Assembly: GCF_011008935.1 (NCBI RefSeq)
Contig: NZ_JAAIVJ010000002.1
Location: 186,001-250,000 of the forward strand
Direction of reading: 5' to 3'
DNA from: Tabrizicola oligotrophica
Lineage (GTDB): Bacteria; Pseudomonadota; Alphaproteobacteria; Rhodobacterales; Rhodobacteraceae
DNA length: 64,000 bases
Below, piece after piece: positions 34,196 through 43,329 of the stretch. The number at the start of each line of letters is the position of its first letter. The stretch's first letter is position 1. Made by a program: the position numbers and the translations under genes. The notes beneath the pieces were generated by a model. The model saw only the letters and a list, made by a program, of their open reading frames with translations. It made no database searches and was not told where the DNA came from.

Positions 34196-35557
34196 ATGAA
34201 CACGCAGAATAGGCCATCAGGCATGATCCGCGCCGTGACACCTGTTGGCACCCATGAGTTCTACATGCCCGGCTTCGGCAATGACTTTGAAACCGAGGCG
34301 CTGCCCGGTGCGTTGCCGCAGGGCATGAACTCGCCCCAGAAATGCAACTACGGGCTTTATGGCGAGCAACTCTCGGGCACCGCCTTTACCGCGCCCAGCC
34401 ACCAGAACGAGCGGACCTGGTGCTACCGGATCCGGCCCTCGGTCAAGCACACGCACCGGTTCCGGAAGATCTCGGTCTCGCACTGGAAATCGGCGCCGCT
34501 GATCGCCCCCGACATCGTGTCGCTCGGCCAGTATCGCTGGGACCCGGTGGCGGTGCCGGGCGAGGATCTCAACTGGATCACCGGCATGCGCACCATGACC
34601 ACGGCGGGGGATGTGAACACCCAGACCGGCATGGCCAGCCACATGTATCTGGTGAACACCTCGATGAAGGACGAGTATTTCTTCTCGGCCGATGGTGAGC
34701 TTCTGGTGGTGCCGCAGGAGGGCCGGCTGCGGTTCTGCACCGAGCTTGGGATCATCGACCTTGAACCGCGCGAAATCGCCATCCTGCCGCGCGGCCTGGT
34801 CTATCGTGTCGAAGTTCTGGAAGGCCCGGCGCGCGGCTTTGTCTGCGAGAATTACGGCCAGAAATTCGTGCTGCCGGGGCGGGGGCCGATTGGCGCCAAC
34901 TGCATGGCCAACCGGCGCGATTTCAAGACCCCGGTGGCGGCCTTTGAAGACCGCGAGGCGCCCTCGCGGGTCTACGTCAAATGGTGCGGCCAGTTCCACC
35001 TGACCGAAATCGGGCATTCGCCGCTCGACGTGGTGGCCTGGCACGGCAACTATGCCCCGGTGAAATACGACCTGCGCACCTATTGCCCGGTGGGGTCGAT
35101 CCTGTTCGATCACCCTGACCCGTCGATCTTCACCGTGCTGACCGCGCCGTCGGGGATCGAGGGTACGGCCAACATCGACTTTGTGCTGTTCCGCGAACGC
35201 TGGATGGTGGCGGAAAACACCTTCCGCCCGCCGTGGTACCACAAGAACGTGATGTCCGAGCTGATGGGCAACATCTATGGCATCTATGACGCCAAGCCCA
35301 AGGGCTTCGTGCCCGGCGGCATGTCCTTGCACAACTGCATGCTGCCGCACGGGCCGGACAAGAACGCCTTCGAAGGCGCCTCCAACGCCGAGCTGAAGGC
35401 GGAAAAGCTGGACGAGACCATGAGCTTCATGTTCGAAACCCGCTTCCCTCAGCACCTCACCCCCTGGGCCGCGACCGCCGGCCACATGCAGGAAGACTAC
35501 ATCGACTGCTGGGGGTCGCTGGAGAAGAAATTCGACGGCACGCCCGGGTTGAAATGA
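34196..35557 (+). CDS. hmgA: Homogentisate 1,2-dioxygenase
   Basis: This 453-residue iron(II) cupin dioxygenase opens homogentisate to maleylacetoacetate. The N-terminus has [20 protein letters not shown]; the iron-site region has [21 protein letters not shown] and [15 protein letters not shown]; later [11 protein letters not shown] and [10 protein letters not shown] appear. Length and motifs match the family end to end. The ATG at 34196 follows CGAGGCCCCCC. The open frame extends upstream through non-coding promoter sequence. First pathway enzyme of the plus-strand cluster, with fahA 66 bases downstream across a hairpin repeat. Confidence 0.96.
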   Translation: MNTQNRPSGMIRAVTPVGTHEFYMPGFGNDFETEALPGALPQGMNSPQKCNYGLYGEQLSGTAFTAPSHQNERTWCYRIRPSVKHTHRFRKISVSHWKSAPLIAPDIVSLGQYRWDPVAVPGEDLNWITGMRTMTTAGDVNTQTGMASHMYLVNTSMKDEYFFSADGELLVVPQEGRLRFCTELGIIDLEPREIAILPRGLVYRVEVLEGPARGFVCENYGQKFVLPGRGPIGANCMANRRDFKTPVAAFEDREAPSRVYVKWCGQFHLTEIGHSPLDVVAWHGNYAPVKYDLRTYCPVGSILFDHPDPSIFTVLTAPSGIEGTANIDFVLFRERWMVAENTFRPPWYHKNVMSELMGNIYGIYDAKPKGFVPGGMSLHNCMLPHGPDKNAFEGASNAELKAEKLDETMSFMFETRFPQHLTPWAATAGHMQEDYIDCWGSLEKKFDGTPGLK

Positions 35558-35562
35558 CGCAA

Positions 35563-35614
35563 GTGGGGGTTTCACACCCCCACACCCCCGTGGGATATTT
35601 GTGCCAATATGAAA
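35563..35614 (+). repeat. Intergenic hairpin repeat, copy A
   Basis: The stem GTGGGGG (35563-35569) / CCCCCAC (35577-35583) has loop TTTCACA. The shared 3' box ACCCCCGTGGGATATTT follows, then TGCCAATATGAAAG. It lies between hmgA and fahA and contains an ATG (35609) that is in frame with fahA but belongs to the repeat. It may reduce transcription or stabilise transcript ends. The same unit occurs at 37846 and 40456. Confidence 0.75.
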
Positions 35615-35623
35615 GGCAAGACG

Positions 35624-36883
35624 ATGGGTTTGATCCGGTCTTGGGTTGAGAGCGCCAATGGCGACACTGATTTTCCGCTGAACAACCTGCCCTGCGGGGT
35701 GTTTTCGACGGGAGATCAGGAGCCGCGCTGTGGCGTGGCGATTGGCGATTTCATTCTGGACCTGACGGCGCTGGAGGAAGAGGGGATCCTCGGTTTTGCC
35801 GAAGGCCCGCTGTTTGACGTGCCGTTCTGGAACGAGGTGATGGAGGCCGGACCGGCGGTCTGGGCTGATCTGCGGGCGAGGATCACGGCACTTTTGGCCG
35901 AAGGCGCGGCGGCGCGGCCGCAGGTGGAGCCGCATCTGGTGCCGCGCGCCGGGGCGGTGCTGCACATGCCCTTCCTCGTGGCGGAATACACCGATTTCTA
36001 TGCCGGGCGGAACCACGCCTTCAACGTCGGCACCATGTTCCGCGGGGCGGAGAACGCCCTGCCGCCGAACTGGCTGCATATTCCGATCGGGTATAATGGC
36101 CGGGCCTCGTCGGTGGTGGTGTCGGGGACCGAGGTGCGCCGGCCCTGGGGGCAGGTGAAATCACCCGAGCATGAGCTGCCGGCCTTCCAGCCCTCGCGCC
36201 GCTTTGACATCGAGCTGGAGATGGGCGCGGTGGTGGGGCAAGCCTCGCGGCATGGCTATCCGGTGACGGTGGCCGAAGCTGACGCGATGATCTTCGGCTA
36301 TGTGCTGCTGAACGACTGGTCGGCGCGCGACATTCAGGCTTGGGAATACCAGCCGCTCGGGCCGTTCCAGGCCAAGGCGACGGCGACGACCATCTCCCCC
36401 TGGGTGGTGATGAAGGCGGCGCTGGAGCCGTTCCGCACCTCGACCCCGGCGCGGGAGAAGGTCTTGCTGCCCTATCTCGCCGAGCCGACGCCGATGCTCT
36501 ACGACATTGCGCTGGAGGTCGGGCTGACGCCCGAGGGCGGCGAGGAGACCGTCATCGCCCGCACCAACTATGCGGAAATGTATTACTCGGCGGCGCAGCA
36601 GCTTGCGCATCACACCACGAGCGGCTGCGCGATGAATGTCGGCGATCTTCTGGGTTCGGGCACGATTTCGGGGCCGGAGAAGGACAGTCGGGGCAGCCTG
36701 CTGGAACTGTCGTGGGGCGGCAAGGAGCCGTTTGCCATCAAGGGCGGCAGCCGCAGCTTCATCGAAGACAATGACACGCTGGTGCTGCGCGGTGCGGCAC
36801 GCGGCGACGGGTATCGGATCGGGTTTGGTGACTGCGCGGGCAAGGTGATCCCGGCGCTGGCGAACCCCTATGAAAGGAACTGA
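35624..36883 (+). CDS. fahA: Fumarylacetoacetase
   Basis: This 419-residue hydrolase splits fumarylacetoacetate into fumarate and acetoacetate. Conserved parts are YTDFYAGRNHAFNVG, the metal-site ELEMGAVVG, DWSARDIQAWEYQPLGPFQAK with catalytic Lys, GCAMNVGDLLGSGTISGP and SFIEDNDTLVLRG. I place the start at 35624 (MGLIRSWVES; GAAAGG upstream) rather than the ATG at 35609, because the latter is part of a dispersed repeat. A metallo-beta-lactamase-fold gene begins one base after its stop. Confidence 0.95.
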   Translation: MGLIRSWVESANGDTDFPLNNLPCGVFSTGDQEPRCGVAIGDFILDLTALEEEGILGFAEGPLFDVPFWNEVMEAGPAVWADLRARITALLAEGAAARPQVEPHLVPRAGAVLHMPFLVAEYTDFYAGRNHAFNVGTMFRGAENALPPNWLHIPIGYNGRASSVVVSGTEVRRPWGQVKSPEHELPAFQPSRRFDIELEMGAVVGQASRHGYPVTVAEADAMIFGYVLLNDWSARDIQAWEYQPLGPFQAKATATTISPWVVMKAALEPFRTSTPAREKVLLPYLAEPTPMLYDIALEVGLTPEGGEETVIARTNYAEMYYSAAQQLAHHTTSGCAMNVGDLLGSGTISGPEKDSRGSLLELSWGGKEPFAIKGGSRSFIEDNDTLVLRGAARGDGYRIGFGDCAGKVIPALANPYERN

Positions 36884-36884
36884 C

Positions 36885-37835
36885 ATGAGCAAGGCATTCG
36901 CATCGCAGGGCGATCTGGGCGAGAAGAAAACCTCGTTCACCGAGGTGGGACCGGGGCTTTACGCCTTTACCGCCGAGGGCGACCCGAACACCGGCGTCAT
37001 CATCGGCGACGAGTCGGTGATGGTGGTCGAGGCGCAGGCGACGCCGCGTCTGGCGCGCAAGGTGATCGAGTGCATCCGCAGCGTGACTGACAAGCCGATC
37101 AGCCATCTGGTGCTGACCCATTACCATGCCGTCCGCGTGCTGGGGGCTTCGGCCTATGGCGCGGGCGAGGTCATCATGTCGGAAGCAGCGCGCGGCATGG
37201 TCGAGGAACGCGGGGCGGAAGACTGGGCCAGCGAGTTCGGCCGCTTCCCGCGGCTGTTTCAGGGCCATGAGGAAATTCCGGGGCTGACCTGGCCGACCAC
37301 CACCTTTTCCGAGGCGATGACGGTCTACCTGGGCAAGCGCAAGGTCGAGATCATGCATCTCGGCCGCGCCCATACCGCAGGCGATGCCGTGGTCTGGGTG
37401 CCCGATGCCGAGGTGATGTTCACCGGCGACATCGTGGAATACCACTCGGCCTGCTATTGCGGCGACGGGCATTTCAGCGACTGGGCTGACACGCTGGACA
37501 ATATCGCCAGCTTTGACCCTGTGGCCATTGCGCCGGGGCGCGGCGATGCGCTGGTCGGTCGTGACATGGTGGCCAAAGCCCTGGCGGCGACGGCGGATTT
37601 CGTCGAAAGCACCTATCGGCCGGTGGCGAAAGTGGCCGCCCGGGGCGGCAGCCTGAAGGAGGCCTGGGACGCGGTGCGCGCGGCCTGCGATCCGAAGTTC
37701 AAGGACTATGCGATCTACGAGCATTGCCTGCCCTTCAACGTCGCCCGCGCCTATGACGAGGCCCGCGGCATCGACCATCCGCGGATCTGGACGGCGGAGC
37801 GCGACCGCGAGATGTGGGCGGCCCTTCAGGGCTGA
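36885..37835 (+). CDS. Metallo-beta-lactamase-fold protein with altered metal motif
   Basis: This 316-residue protein has the MBL fold order (VMVVEAQATPRLARKVIECI, LVLTHYHAVRVLGAS, HLGRAHTAGDAVVWVPD, VMFTGDIVEYHS). The usual metal motif HxHxDH here reads HYHAVR, keeping two His but losing the Asp and last His of the second metal site. It may be mononuclear or non-hydrolytic. It sits between fahA and the FAD hydroxylase gene, with GAAAGGAACTGAC as ribosome-binding region, so it is a pathway accessory. A thioesterase or lactonase step is a guess only. Confidence 0.83.
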   Translation: MSKAFASQGDLGEKKTSFTEVGPGLYAFTAEGDPNTGVIIGDESVMVVEAQATPRLARKVIECIRSVTDKPISHLVLTHYHAVRVLGASAYGAGEVIMSEAARGMVEERGAEDWASEFGRFPRLFQGHEEIPGLTWPTTTFSEAMTVYLGKRKVEIMHLGRAHTAGDAVVWVPDAEVMFTGDIVEYHSACYCGDGHFSDWADTLDNIASFDPVAIAPGRGDALVGRDMVAKALAATADFVESTYRPVAKVAARGGSLKEAWDAVRAACDPKFKDYAIYEHCLPFNVARAYDEARGIDHPRIWTAERDREMWAALQG

Positions 37836-37845
37836 ACCGTCAGGA

Positions 37846-37897
37846 GCGGGGGTTTCACACCCCCGCACCCCCGTGGGATATTTTTTCCAGTATGAAA
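37846..37897 (+). repeat. Intergenic hairpin repeat, copy B
   Basis: The stem GCGGGGG (37846-37852) / CCCCCGC (37860-37866) has loop TTTCACA, then ACCCCCGTGGGATATTTT and CCAGTATGAAAG. Compared with copy A the second stem pair changes from T-A to C-G on both arms, so pairing is preserved. It lies between the MBL-fold gene and the FAD hydroxylase gene. The run of T after GATA could serve as a terminator tail. Confidence 0.75.
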
Positions 37898-37918
37898 GCA
37901 GGCGCCGGGGAGGGCAGC

Positions 37919-39460
37919 ATGGCTTATGAGTATCGGCCGTTCGACTATGTGCCGCCGCCGGGGCTGACGGCGGCCGAGCCGCGGCATAGGGTGGCGATCG
38001 TCGGGGCTGGGCCGATCGGGCTGGCGATGGCGATCGAGCTGGCCAATCACGGCGTGCCGGCGGTGGTGCTGGACGACAACAATGTGGTGTCGGTGGGCAG
38101 CCGGGCGATCTGCTGGTCGAAGCGCAGCCTTGAGATTCTGGACCGACTGGGCGTCGGGCAGGCCTGCGTGGACAAGGGCGTGACCTGGAAGGTCGGGCGC
38201 ACCTTCCACCGCGCGGCGGAGGTGTTCAACTTTGACCTTCTGCCCGAGGACGGCCACAAGATGCCGGCCTTCGTCAACCTGCAACAGTATTATGTCGAGG
38301 AATACCTCGTGGCCCGAGCGCAGGCCATGGGCATTGAATTGCGCTGGAAGAACAAGGTGGTGGCGGTCGAGCGCCACGCCGATCATGCGGTGCTGACGGT
38401 GGAGACGCCGGATGGGCCTTACGAGCTGGAGGCTGACTGGGTGATTGCCTGTGACGGCGCGCGCAGCCCGGTGCGCGGCATGCTGGGGCTGGAGTTCGAG
38501 GGCGAACTGTTCGAGGAGCGCTTTCTGATCGCCGATATCCAGATGCAGGCGGATTTCCCCTCGGAGCGCTGGTTCTGGTTCGAGCCGGAGTTTCATAACG
38601 GTCAGTCGGCGCTGTTGCACAAGCAACCCGACAATATCTACCGGATCGACCTGCAACTCGGTTGGGACACCGATCCCGAGGTGGAAAAGCAGCCCGAACG
38701 GATCATCCCGCGCATCGAGAAGGTGGTGGGGCACAAGAATTTCACGCTGGACTGGACTTCGATCTACACCTTCCAGTGCCGGCGGCTGCGGCAGTTCGTG
38801 CATGGGCCGGTGCTGTTTGTCGGCGACAGTGCCCATATCGTCAGCCCCTTTGGGGCGCGCGGCGGCAATGGCGGGTTGCAGGATGTCGATGCCTTGGGCT
38901 GGCGGCTGGCGGCGGTGGTCAAGGGGGCGCAACCTGCCGCGATTCTGGCGGGCTATGACCGGGAGCGGGTATTCGGGGCGGATGAGAACCTGCTGAACTC
39001 CTCACGCTCCACTCGCTTCATGTCGCCCGAGGACGGGGTGGAGCGGCTTTTTCGCGATGCGGTGCTGCATCTGGCCAGCCGGGTGGATTTCGCCCGGCCA
39101 ATGGTGAATTCGGGGCGGTTGTCGCGGCCCTGCACCTATCCGCTGGTCGCGCCGGATGCCGATTTGCCGTCCGGCGCGCGACCGGGATCGGTGGCACCGG
39201 ATGCGCCTTTCGACGACGGCTGGCTGCTGGACGCGCTTGGCCGGGAGTTCGTGGTGCTTGCGCTGGGGCAGGAGGCGCCCGCGGTGCCGGGGGCGCGCGG
39301 GGTGCAGCCGGCGCTGAACGACCATTTGCGGCGGCGCTATCTCGGTTCGGCGGAGCGGGCGGTCTATCTGATCCGCCCCGATCAGGTGGTGGCGGCGCGC
39401 TGGCTGACTGCAACGCCGGACGCGATTGCCGCAGCCATGGCGGCGGGTTGGGGAGGCTGA
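37919..39460 (+). CDS. FAD-dependent aromatic hydroxylase (PheA/TfdB/MhpA-type)
   Basis: This 513-residue group A flavoprotein monooxygenase has the dinucleotide motif IVGAGPIGLAMAIELA near residue 25, the DG motif VIACDGARSPVRGMLG near 180 and the GD motif FVGDSAHIVSPFGARGG near 300. A C-terminal thioredoxin-like domain is typical of phenol and MhpA-type enzymes. In this cluster it could hydroxylate a hydroxyphenylacetate or similar acid to homogentisate; the substrate is not determined by sequence. GGGGAGGGCAGC before the ATG at 37919 fixes the start. A DUF2783 gene follows after two bases. Confidence 0.87.
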   Translation: MAYEYRPFDYVPPPGLTAAEPRHRVAIVGAGPIGLAMAIELANHGVPAVVLDDNNVVSVGSRAICWSKRSLEILDRLGVGQACVDKGVTWKVGRTFHRAAEVFNFDLLPEDGHKMPAFVNLQQYYVEEYLVARAQAMGIELRWKNKVVAVERHADHAVLTVETPDGPYELEADWVIACDGARSPVRGMLGLEFEGELFEERFLIADIQMQADFPSERWFWFEPEFHNGQSALLHKQPDNIYRIDLQLGWDTDPEVEKQPERIIPRIEKVVGHKNFTLDWTSIYTFQCRRLRQFVHGPVLFVGDSAHIVSPFGARGGNGGLQDVDALGWRLAAVVKGAQPAAILAGYDRERVFGADENLLNSSRSTRFMSPEDGVERLFRDAVLHLASRVDFARPMVNSGRLSRPCTYPLVAPDADLPSGARPGSVAPDAPFDDGWLLDALGREFVVLALGQEAPAVPGARGVQPALNDHLRRRYLGSAERAVYLIRPDQVVAARWLTATPDAIAAAMAAGWGG

Positions 39461-39462
39461 GG

Positions 39463-39654
39463 ATGGTGCTGGTGACGAAACCCAATATCGCGGATGCCGA
39501 TGGCTTTTACGCAAGGCTTCTGGCCACACATCGCGGGCTGAGCGCGGCCGAGAGTCATGCGCTGAACGCCCGGCTGGTGCTGATTCTGGCCAACCATGTC
39601 GGCGAGGCCGATGTGCTGGAGGCGGCGCTGGCGTTGGCGCGCGACGGGGCGTGA
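39463..39654 (+). CDS. DUF2783 small protein
   Basis: This 63-residue protein (MVLVTKPNIADADGFYARLL... LVLILANHVGEADVLEAALALA) of the DUF2783 family is mostly helical without membrane segments. The family is regularly encoded beside flavin hydroxylases of this type. It may be a partner or stability factor; no activity is known. Start at 39463, with TTGGGGAGGCTGAGG upstream as ribosome-binding site. It is the last gene of the plus-strand cluster. Confidence 0.8.
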   Translation: MVLVTKPNIADADGFYARLLATHRGLSAAESHALNARLVLILANHVGEADVLEAALALARDGA

Positions 39655-39684
39655 AGCCCCGACCTTGCGCCGGTGCCTGCCCGA

Positions 39685-40434
39685 TCAGCGGATCGGCGCG
39701 TTCGGGGTGACGGGCAATAGCTGGCGGCCCTGATCCGTCAGCAGGAAGGCCGTACGCCCCTCGATCACCACTGCCGAGAGCGGCCCGCCATAGGCCGCGC
39801 CGGAATCAAGGTTCAGCCGGTTGCCGTAATGCGTCACCGCGGCCAGATGGGTATGGCCATGGACGATCAGCGGGCCATGGTCGCGGCGGTCTTCCAGAAA
39901 GCCGTCGCGGATCCAGCACAGGTCATCTTCGGTCTGCCGCTCGAGCGGCACGCCGGGGCGGATGCCGGCATGGGCGTAGAACACCGCGCCGCGGGCAAAG
40001 CTGGTGGGCAGGGTTTCGAGAAAATCGCGGTGGGCGCGCGGCACGGCGGCAACCGCCTCGCCATGGACCGGGGCCAAGGGCCGGTCGCCGGCATTCTTCA
40101 CGCCGTAGCTGGCAAGGGTCTGCACACCGCCGATCTTCGGGTGCAGGTAGGAGGCATCGACGCGCAGGCGGGGATCGTGCCAGGCCAGATCGCGCAGGTA
40201 ACCGGCGAACATCCGGTCATGGTTGCCCTTCAGCACGACCCAGTCTTCGCCGCGCGCGATGCCCTGCATCAGATGCTCGATGACACCAGGACTGTCGGGA
40301 CCGCGGTCCACCAGATCGCCGATATGGACCACGGGGCCGGGGCCATGAGCGGCCTGATCGGCGGCGATCCGGGCATGGGCCGCCTGCAAGAGCGCAAGCT
40401 GGCCGTGGATGTCGCCGATGGCGTAGGTTCTCAT
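39685..40434 (-). CDS. Metallophosphoesterase (serine/threonine protein phosphatase type)
   Basis: This 249-residue cytoplasmic phosphoesterase has GDIHGQLALLQ at the start, GDLVDRGPDSPGV near residue 38, LKGNHDRMFAGYL near 68 and the late IVHGHTHLAA. These are the complete two-metal PPP-family signature. It resembles bacterial PrpE/PphA-like phosphatases and diadenosine tetraphosphatases of the ApaH group; the substrate cannot be chosen. It stands alone on the minus strand, downstream of serA with a repeat between. Confidence 0.87.
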   Translation of the reverse strand: MRTYAIGDIHGQLALLQAAHARIAADQAAHGPGPVVHIGDLVDRGPDSPGVIEHLMQGIARGEDWVVLKGNHDRMFAGYLRDLAWHDPRLRVDASYLHPKIGGVQTLASYGVKNAGDRPLAPVHGEAVAAVPRAHRDFLETLPTSFARGAVFYAHAGIRPGVPLERQTEDDLCWIRDGFLEDRRDHGPLIVHGHTHLAAVTHYGNRLNLDSGAAYGGPLSAVVIEGRTAFLLTDQGRQLLPVTPNAPIR

Positions 40435-40455
40435 GGGGTCCTCGGGCGGAAAGGA

Positions 40456-40504
40456 CCGGGGGCCAGCCCCCGGACCCCCGGGATATTTGCACCAGTATGA
40501 AAGG
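40456..40504 (+). repeat. Intergenic hairpin repeat, copy C
   Basis: The stem CCGGGGG (40456-40462) / CCCCCGG (40467-40473) has loop CCAG, then ACCCCCGGGATATTTGC and ACCAGTATGAAAG. The 3' box is shared with copies A and B, but the first hairpin has diverged while staying perfectly paired. It lies between the phosphatase start and the 3' end of serA. Here the box reads opposite to both flanking genes, so it is not tied to a downstream start codon. Confidence 0.7.
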
Positions 40505-40514
40505 GCAAGCGGAC

Positions 40515-42107
40515 TTACACCTCGAACTGCAGCGCCTTGACCTGCTGGAACATGCCGGTCGCTTCCAGCGTCTGCACCACCTTCGGGTCGATCGCCTGAT
40601 CGAGATAGAGGATGGCGATGGCGTCCTGCCCCACACCGGAACGGCCAAGGGTGAAGTTGGCGATGTTGACGCCATTCTTGCCCATGGTCATGCCCAGAAG
40701 GCCAATGATGCCGGGCACGTCGTCATTGGTGGTGTAGAGCATGTGGGCGCCGATTTCGGCGTCGATGTTGATGCCCTTGATCTGGATGAAGCGCGGCTTG
40801 CCGTCGGAGAAGCAGGTGCCGGCGACCGAACGCTCGCGCTTGTCCGTCACCATCGTGACCTTGATATAGGCGTCGAACACCCCGGTCTTTTCCTGCCGGG
40901 TGGTCGAGATCTGGATGCCCTTGTCCTTGGCCACCACCGGAGCGGAGACGAGGTTGACGTCGGGGTTCTGTTGCTTCAGCACCCCCGCGATCACTGCCTG
41001 ATTGAGCGCGGCAAGGTTCATGCCGGCCACAGTGCCATCGTAAAGAATGTTGATCGCCTTGATCGGCTCTTCGGTCATCTGGCCGATGAAAGCGCCGAGA
41101 TGGGCGGCAAGATGGATCCACGGGCCCATGACGGCGGCCTCTTCGGCGGTGACGTTGGGCATGTTGAGCGCGTTCTGCACTGCGCCGGTCAAGAGGTAGT
41201 CCGACATCTGCTCGGCGACCTGCAGGGCGACGTTTTCCTGCGCTTCGGTGGTGGACGCCCCAAGGTGGGGGGTGCAGACCACGTTCGGGTGGTTGAACAG
41301 GACGTTTTCGGTGGCCGGTTCGGTTTCGAACACATCGAGCGCGGCACCTGCGACGTGGCCGGAATCAAGCGCGTCCTTCAGCGCCGCCTCGTCGATCAGC
41401 CCGCCGCGGGCGCAGTTGATGATCCGCACGCCCTTCCGGGTTTTTGCAAGATTCTCGCGGCCCAGAATGTTGCGGGTCTTGTCGGTCAGCGGCACATGCA
41501 GGGTGATGAAATCGGCGCGGTGCAGGAGATCGTCAAGCTCGACCTTGGTGACGCCCAGCGCCTTGGCGCGTTCTTCCGACAGGAAGGGATCATAGGCGAT
41601 GACCTTCATCTTCAGCCCGACCGCGCGGTCGCAGACGATGCCGCCGATGTTGCCCGCGCCGATGACGCCAAGGGTCTTGTTGAACAGCTCCACTCCCATG
41701 AAGCGCGACTTTTCCCATTTGCCGGCATGGGTGGAGGCATTGGCCTCGGGCAGCTGGCGGGCGACGGCGAACATCATGGCGATGGCATGTTCGGCGGTGG
41801 TGACCGAGTTGCCGAAGGGCGTGTTCATCACGATCACGCCATTCTTCGAGGCGGCGGGGATGTCGACGTTGTCGACCCCGATGCCGGCGCGGCCGACGAC
41901 CTTGAGGTTCGTGGCATTGGCCAGAAGCTTGTCGGTGACCTTGGTGGCCGAGCGGATGGCAAGGCCGTCATACTGGTGGATGAGTTCGGCGAGCTTTTCC
42001 TTGTCCTTGCCGAGTTTCGGCATGTAGTCGACCTCGACACCGCGGTCGCGGAAGATCTGGACGGCGGTTTCGGAAAGTTCGTCGGAAACGAGAACGCGGG
42101 GGGCCAT
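40515..42107 (-). CDS. serA: D-3-phosphoglycerate dehydrogenase, long form
   Basis: This 530-residue enzyme makes phosphohydroxypyruvate, the first step of serine synthesis. Substrate and NAD domains are visible (GRAGIGVDNVDIPAAS; LGVIGAGNIGGIV; RGGLIDEAAL; catalytic His in VVCTPHLGAST). An intervening ASB domain and a C-terminal ACT-like domain (DVPGIIGLLGMTMGKNGVNIANF near 450) follow, which usually bind serine. It follows serC by 64 bases and shares its transcript. GGAGCCCGCC precedes the ATG. Confidence 0.96.
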   Translation of the reverse strand: MAPRVLVSDELSETAVQIFRDRGVEVDYMPKLGKDKEKLAELIHQYDGLAIRSATKVTDKLLANATNLKVVGRAGIGVDNVDIPAASKNGVIVMNTPFGNSVTTAEHAIAMMFAVARQLPEANASTHAGKWEKSRFMGVELFNKTLGVIGAGNIGGIVCDRAVGLKMKVIAYDPFLSEERAKALGVTKVELDDLLHRADFITLHVPLTDKTRNILGRENLAKTRKGVRIINCARGGLIDEAALKDALDSGHVAGAALDVFETEPATENVLFNHPNVVCTPHLGASTTEAQENVALQVAEQMSDYLLTGAVQNALNMPNVTAEEAAVMGPWIHLAAHLGAFIGQMTEEPIKAINILYDGTVAGMNLAALNQAVIAGVLKQQNPDVNLVSAPVVAKDKGIQISTTRQEKTGVFDAYIKVTMVTDKRERSVAGTCFSDGKPRFIQIKGINIDAEIGAHMLYTTNDDVPGIIGLLGMTMGKNGVNIANFTLGRSGVGQDAIAILYLDQAIDPKVVQTLEATGMFQQVKALQFEV

Positions 42108-42171
42108 GGCGGGCTCCTGTGATTTTGGAGGGGGCGAGGGGTTGGGTGGGCAATCCTGCCCACCGTCCGGT

Positions 42172-43329
42172 TCAGGCGGCTTGCGCTTGTGCGGCGATTT
42201 CGGCCTCGAAGGCGTGGGCGATCCACGGCATCAGGGCGGCGACATCGGCGGTTTCCACCGTCGAGCCGCACCAGATCCGCAGGCCCGCCGGGGCGTCGCG
42301 GTAGGCGCCGATGTCATAGGCGACCCCGGCCTTTTCCAGCCGCTTGGCGATGGCCTTGGCGAAAGCCTCGCCGTCCTTGATGCGGGCGTCGGCGAATTTC
42401 AGGCAGACGCTGGTGGTCGAGGCGATCTCGGTCGTTTCCGCCAGATTCTGCAGCCAGGGGTTGGCGGCGCAGAAGTCCCAGACCACCTGGGCATTGGCCT
42501 TGGCGCGGTTCACAAGGCCGGCAAGGCCGCCCACCGATTGCGCCCATTTCAGCGCCACGAGGTAGTCTTCCACCGCCAGCATCGAGGGGGTGTTGATGGT
42601 CTCGCCGACGAAGATGCCTTCGGAAACCTTGCCCTTCGAGGTCAGGCGGAAGATCTTCGGCAGGGGCCAGGCGGGGGTGTAGGTTTCCAGCCGTTCGACG
42701 GCGCGGGGGGAAAGGATCAGCATGCCATGTGCGCCTTCGCCGCCGAGAACCTTCTGCCAGGAGAAGGTCACGACATCGAGTTTCGCCCAGTCCATCTCCA
42801 TCGCGAAGGCCGCCGAGGTGGCGTCGCAGATCGTCAGGCCGGCGCGGTTGGCCGGGATGGCATCGGCATTCGGCACGCGGCAGCCCGAGGTGGTGCCGTT
42901 CCAGGTGAACACGACGTCCTTGTCGAAATCGACGGTGGCAAGATCGACGATCTGGCCATAGGGCGCCTTCTTCACGGTGGCGTCAAGCTTCAGCTGCTTG
43001 ACCACATCGGTCACCCAGCCTTCTCCGAAGCTTTCCCAGGCCAGCATTTCCACCGGGCGGGCGCCCAGAAGCGACCACATGGCCATTTCCACGGCGCCGG
43101 TGTCGGAGCCGGGCACCATGCCGATGCGGTAATCGGCGGGGACGCCGAGAATGTCACGGGTAAGGTCGATCGCCTCTTTCAGCTTGGCCTTGCCGACGGC
43201 GGCGCGGTGCGAGCGGCCAAGCGGCGCGTCAGCCAGAAGATCAAGGGAGAAGCCGGGGATCTTGGCGCAGGGGCCAGAGGAAAAGCGCGGGTTTGCCGGG
43301 CGCTGGGCCGGTGCGGTCAGGTCGGTCAT
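42172..43329 (-). CDS. serC: Phosphoserine aminotransferase
   Basis: This 385-residue PLP enzyme converts phosphohydroxypyruvate to phosphoserine with glutamate. It has the compact alphaproteobacterial form: [16 protein letters not shown] at the start, [45 protein letters not shown] and the PLP Lys in [17 protein letters not shown]. It leads the serC-serA operon. The leader carries a conserved-looking hairpin directly before the start codon. It diverges from serB. Confidence 0.95.
   Translation of the reverse strand: MTDLTAPAQRPANPRFSSGPCAKIPGFSLDLLADAPLGRSHRAAVGKAKLKEAIDLTRDILGVPADYRIGMVPGSDTGAVEMAMWSLLGARPVEMLAWESFGEGWVTDVVKQLKLDATVKKAPYGQIVDLATVDFDKDVVFTWNGTTSGCRVPNADAIPANRAGLTICDATSAAFAMEMDWAKLDVVTFSWQKVLGGEGAHGMLILSPRAVERLETYTPAWPLPKIFRLTSKGKVSEGIFVGETINTPSMLAVEDYLVALKWAQSVGGLAGLVNRAKANAQVVWDFCAANPWLQNLAETTEIASTTSVCLKFADARIKDGEAFAKAIAKRLEKAGVAYDIGAYRDAPAGLRIWCGSTVETADVAALMPWIAHAFEAEIAAQAQAA

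Noticed and set aside
35609-35623. Upstream ATG as start of fahA
   Set aside because: This ATG belongs to the TATGAAAG end of a dispersed intergenic repeat also found at 37.89 and 40.50 kb. The ATG at 35624 has its own ribosome-binding site and gives the family-like N-terminus.
34217-36079. A 620-codon minus-strand frame over hmgA and fahA
   Set aside because: It is a shadow of two well-defined genes and reads as His/Arg/Gln-rich low-information sequence.
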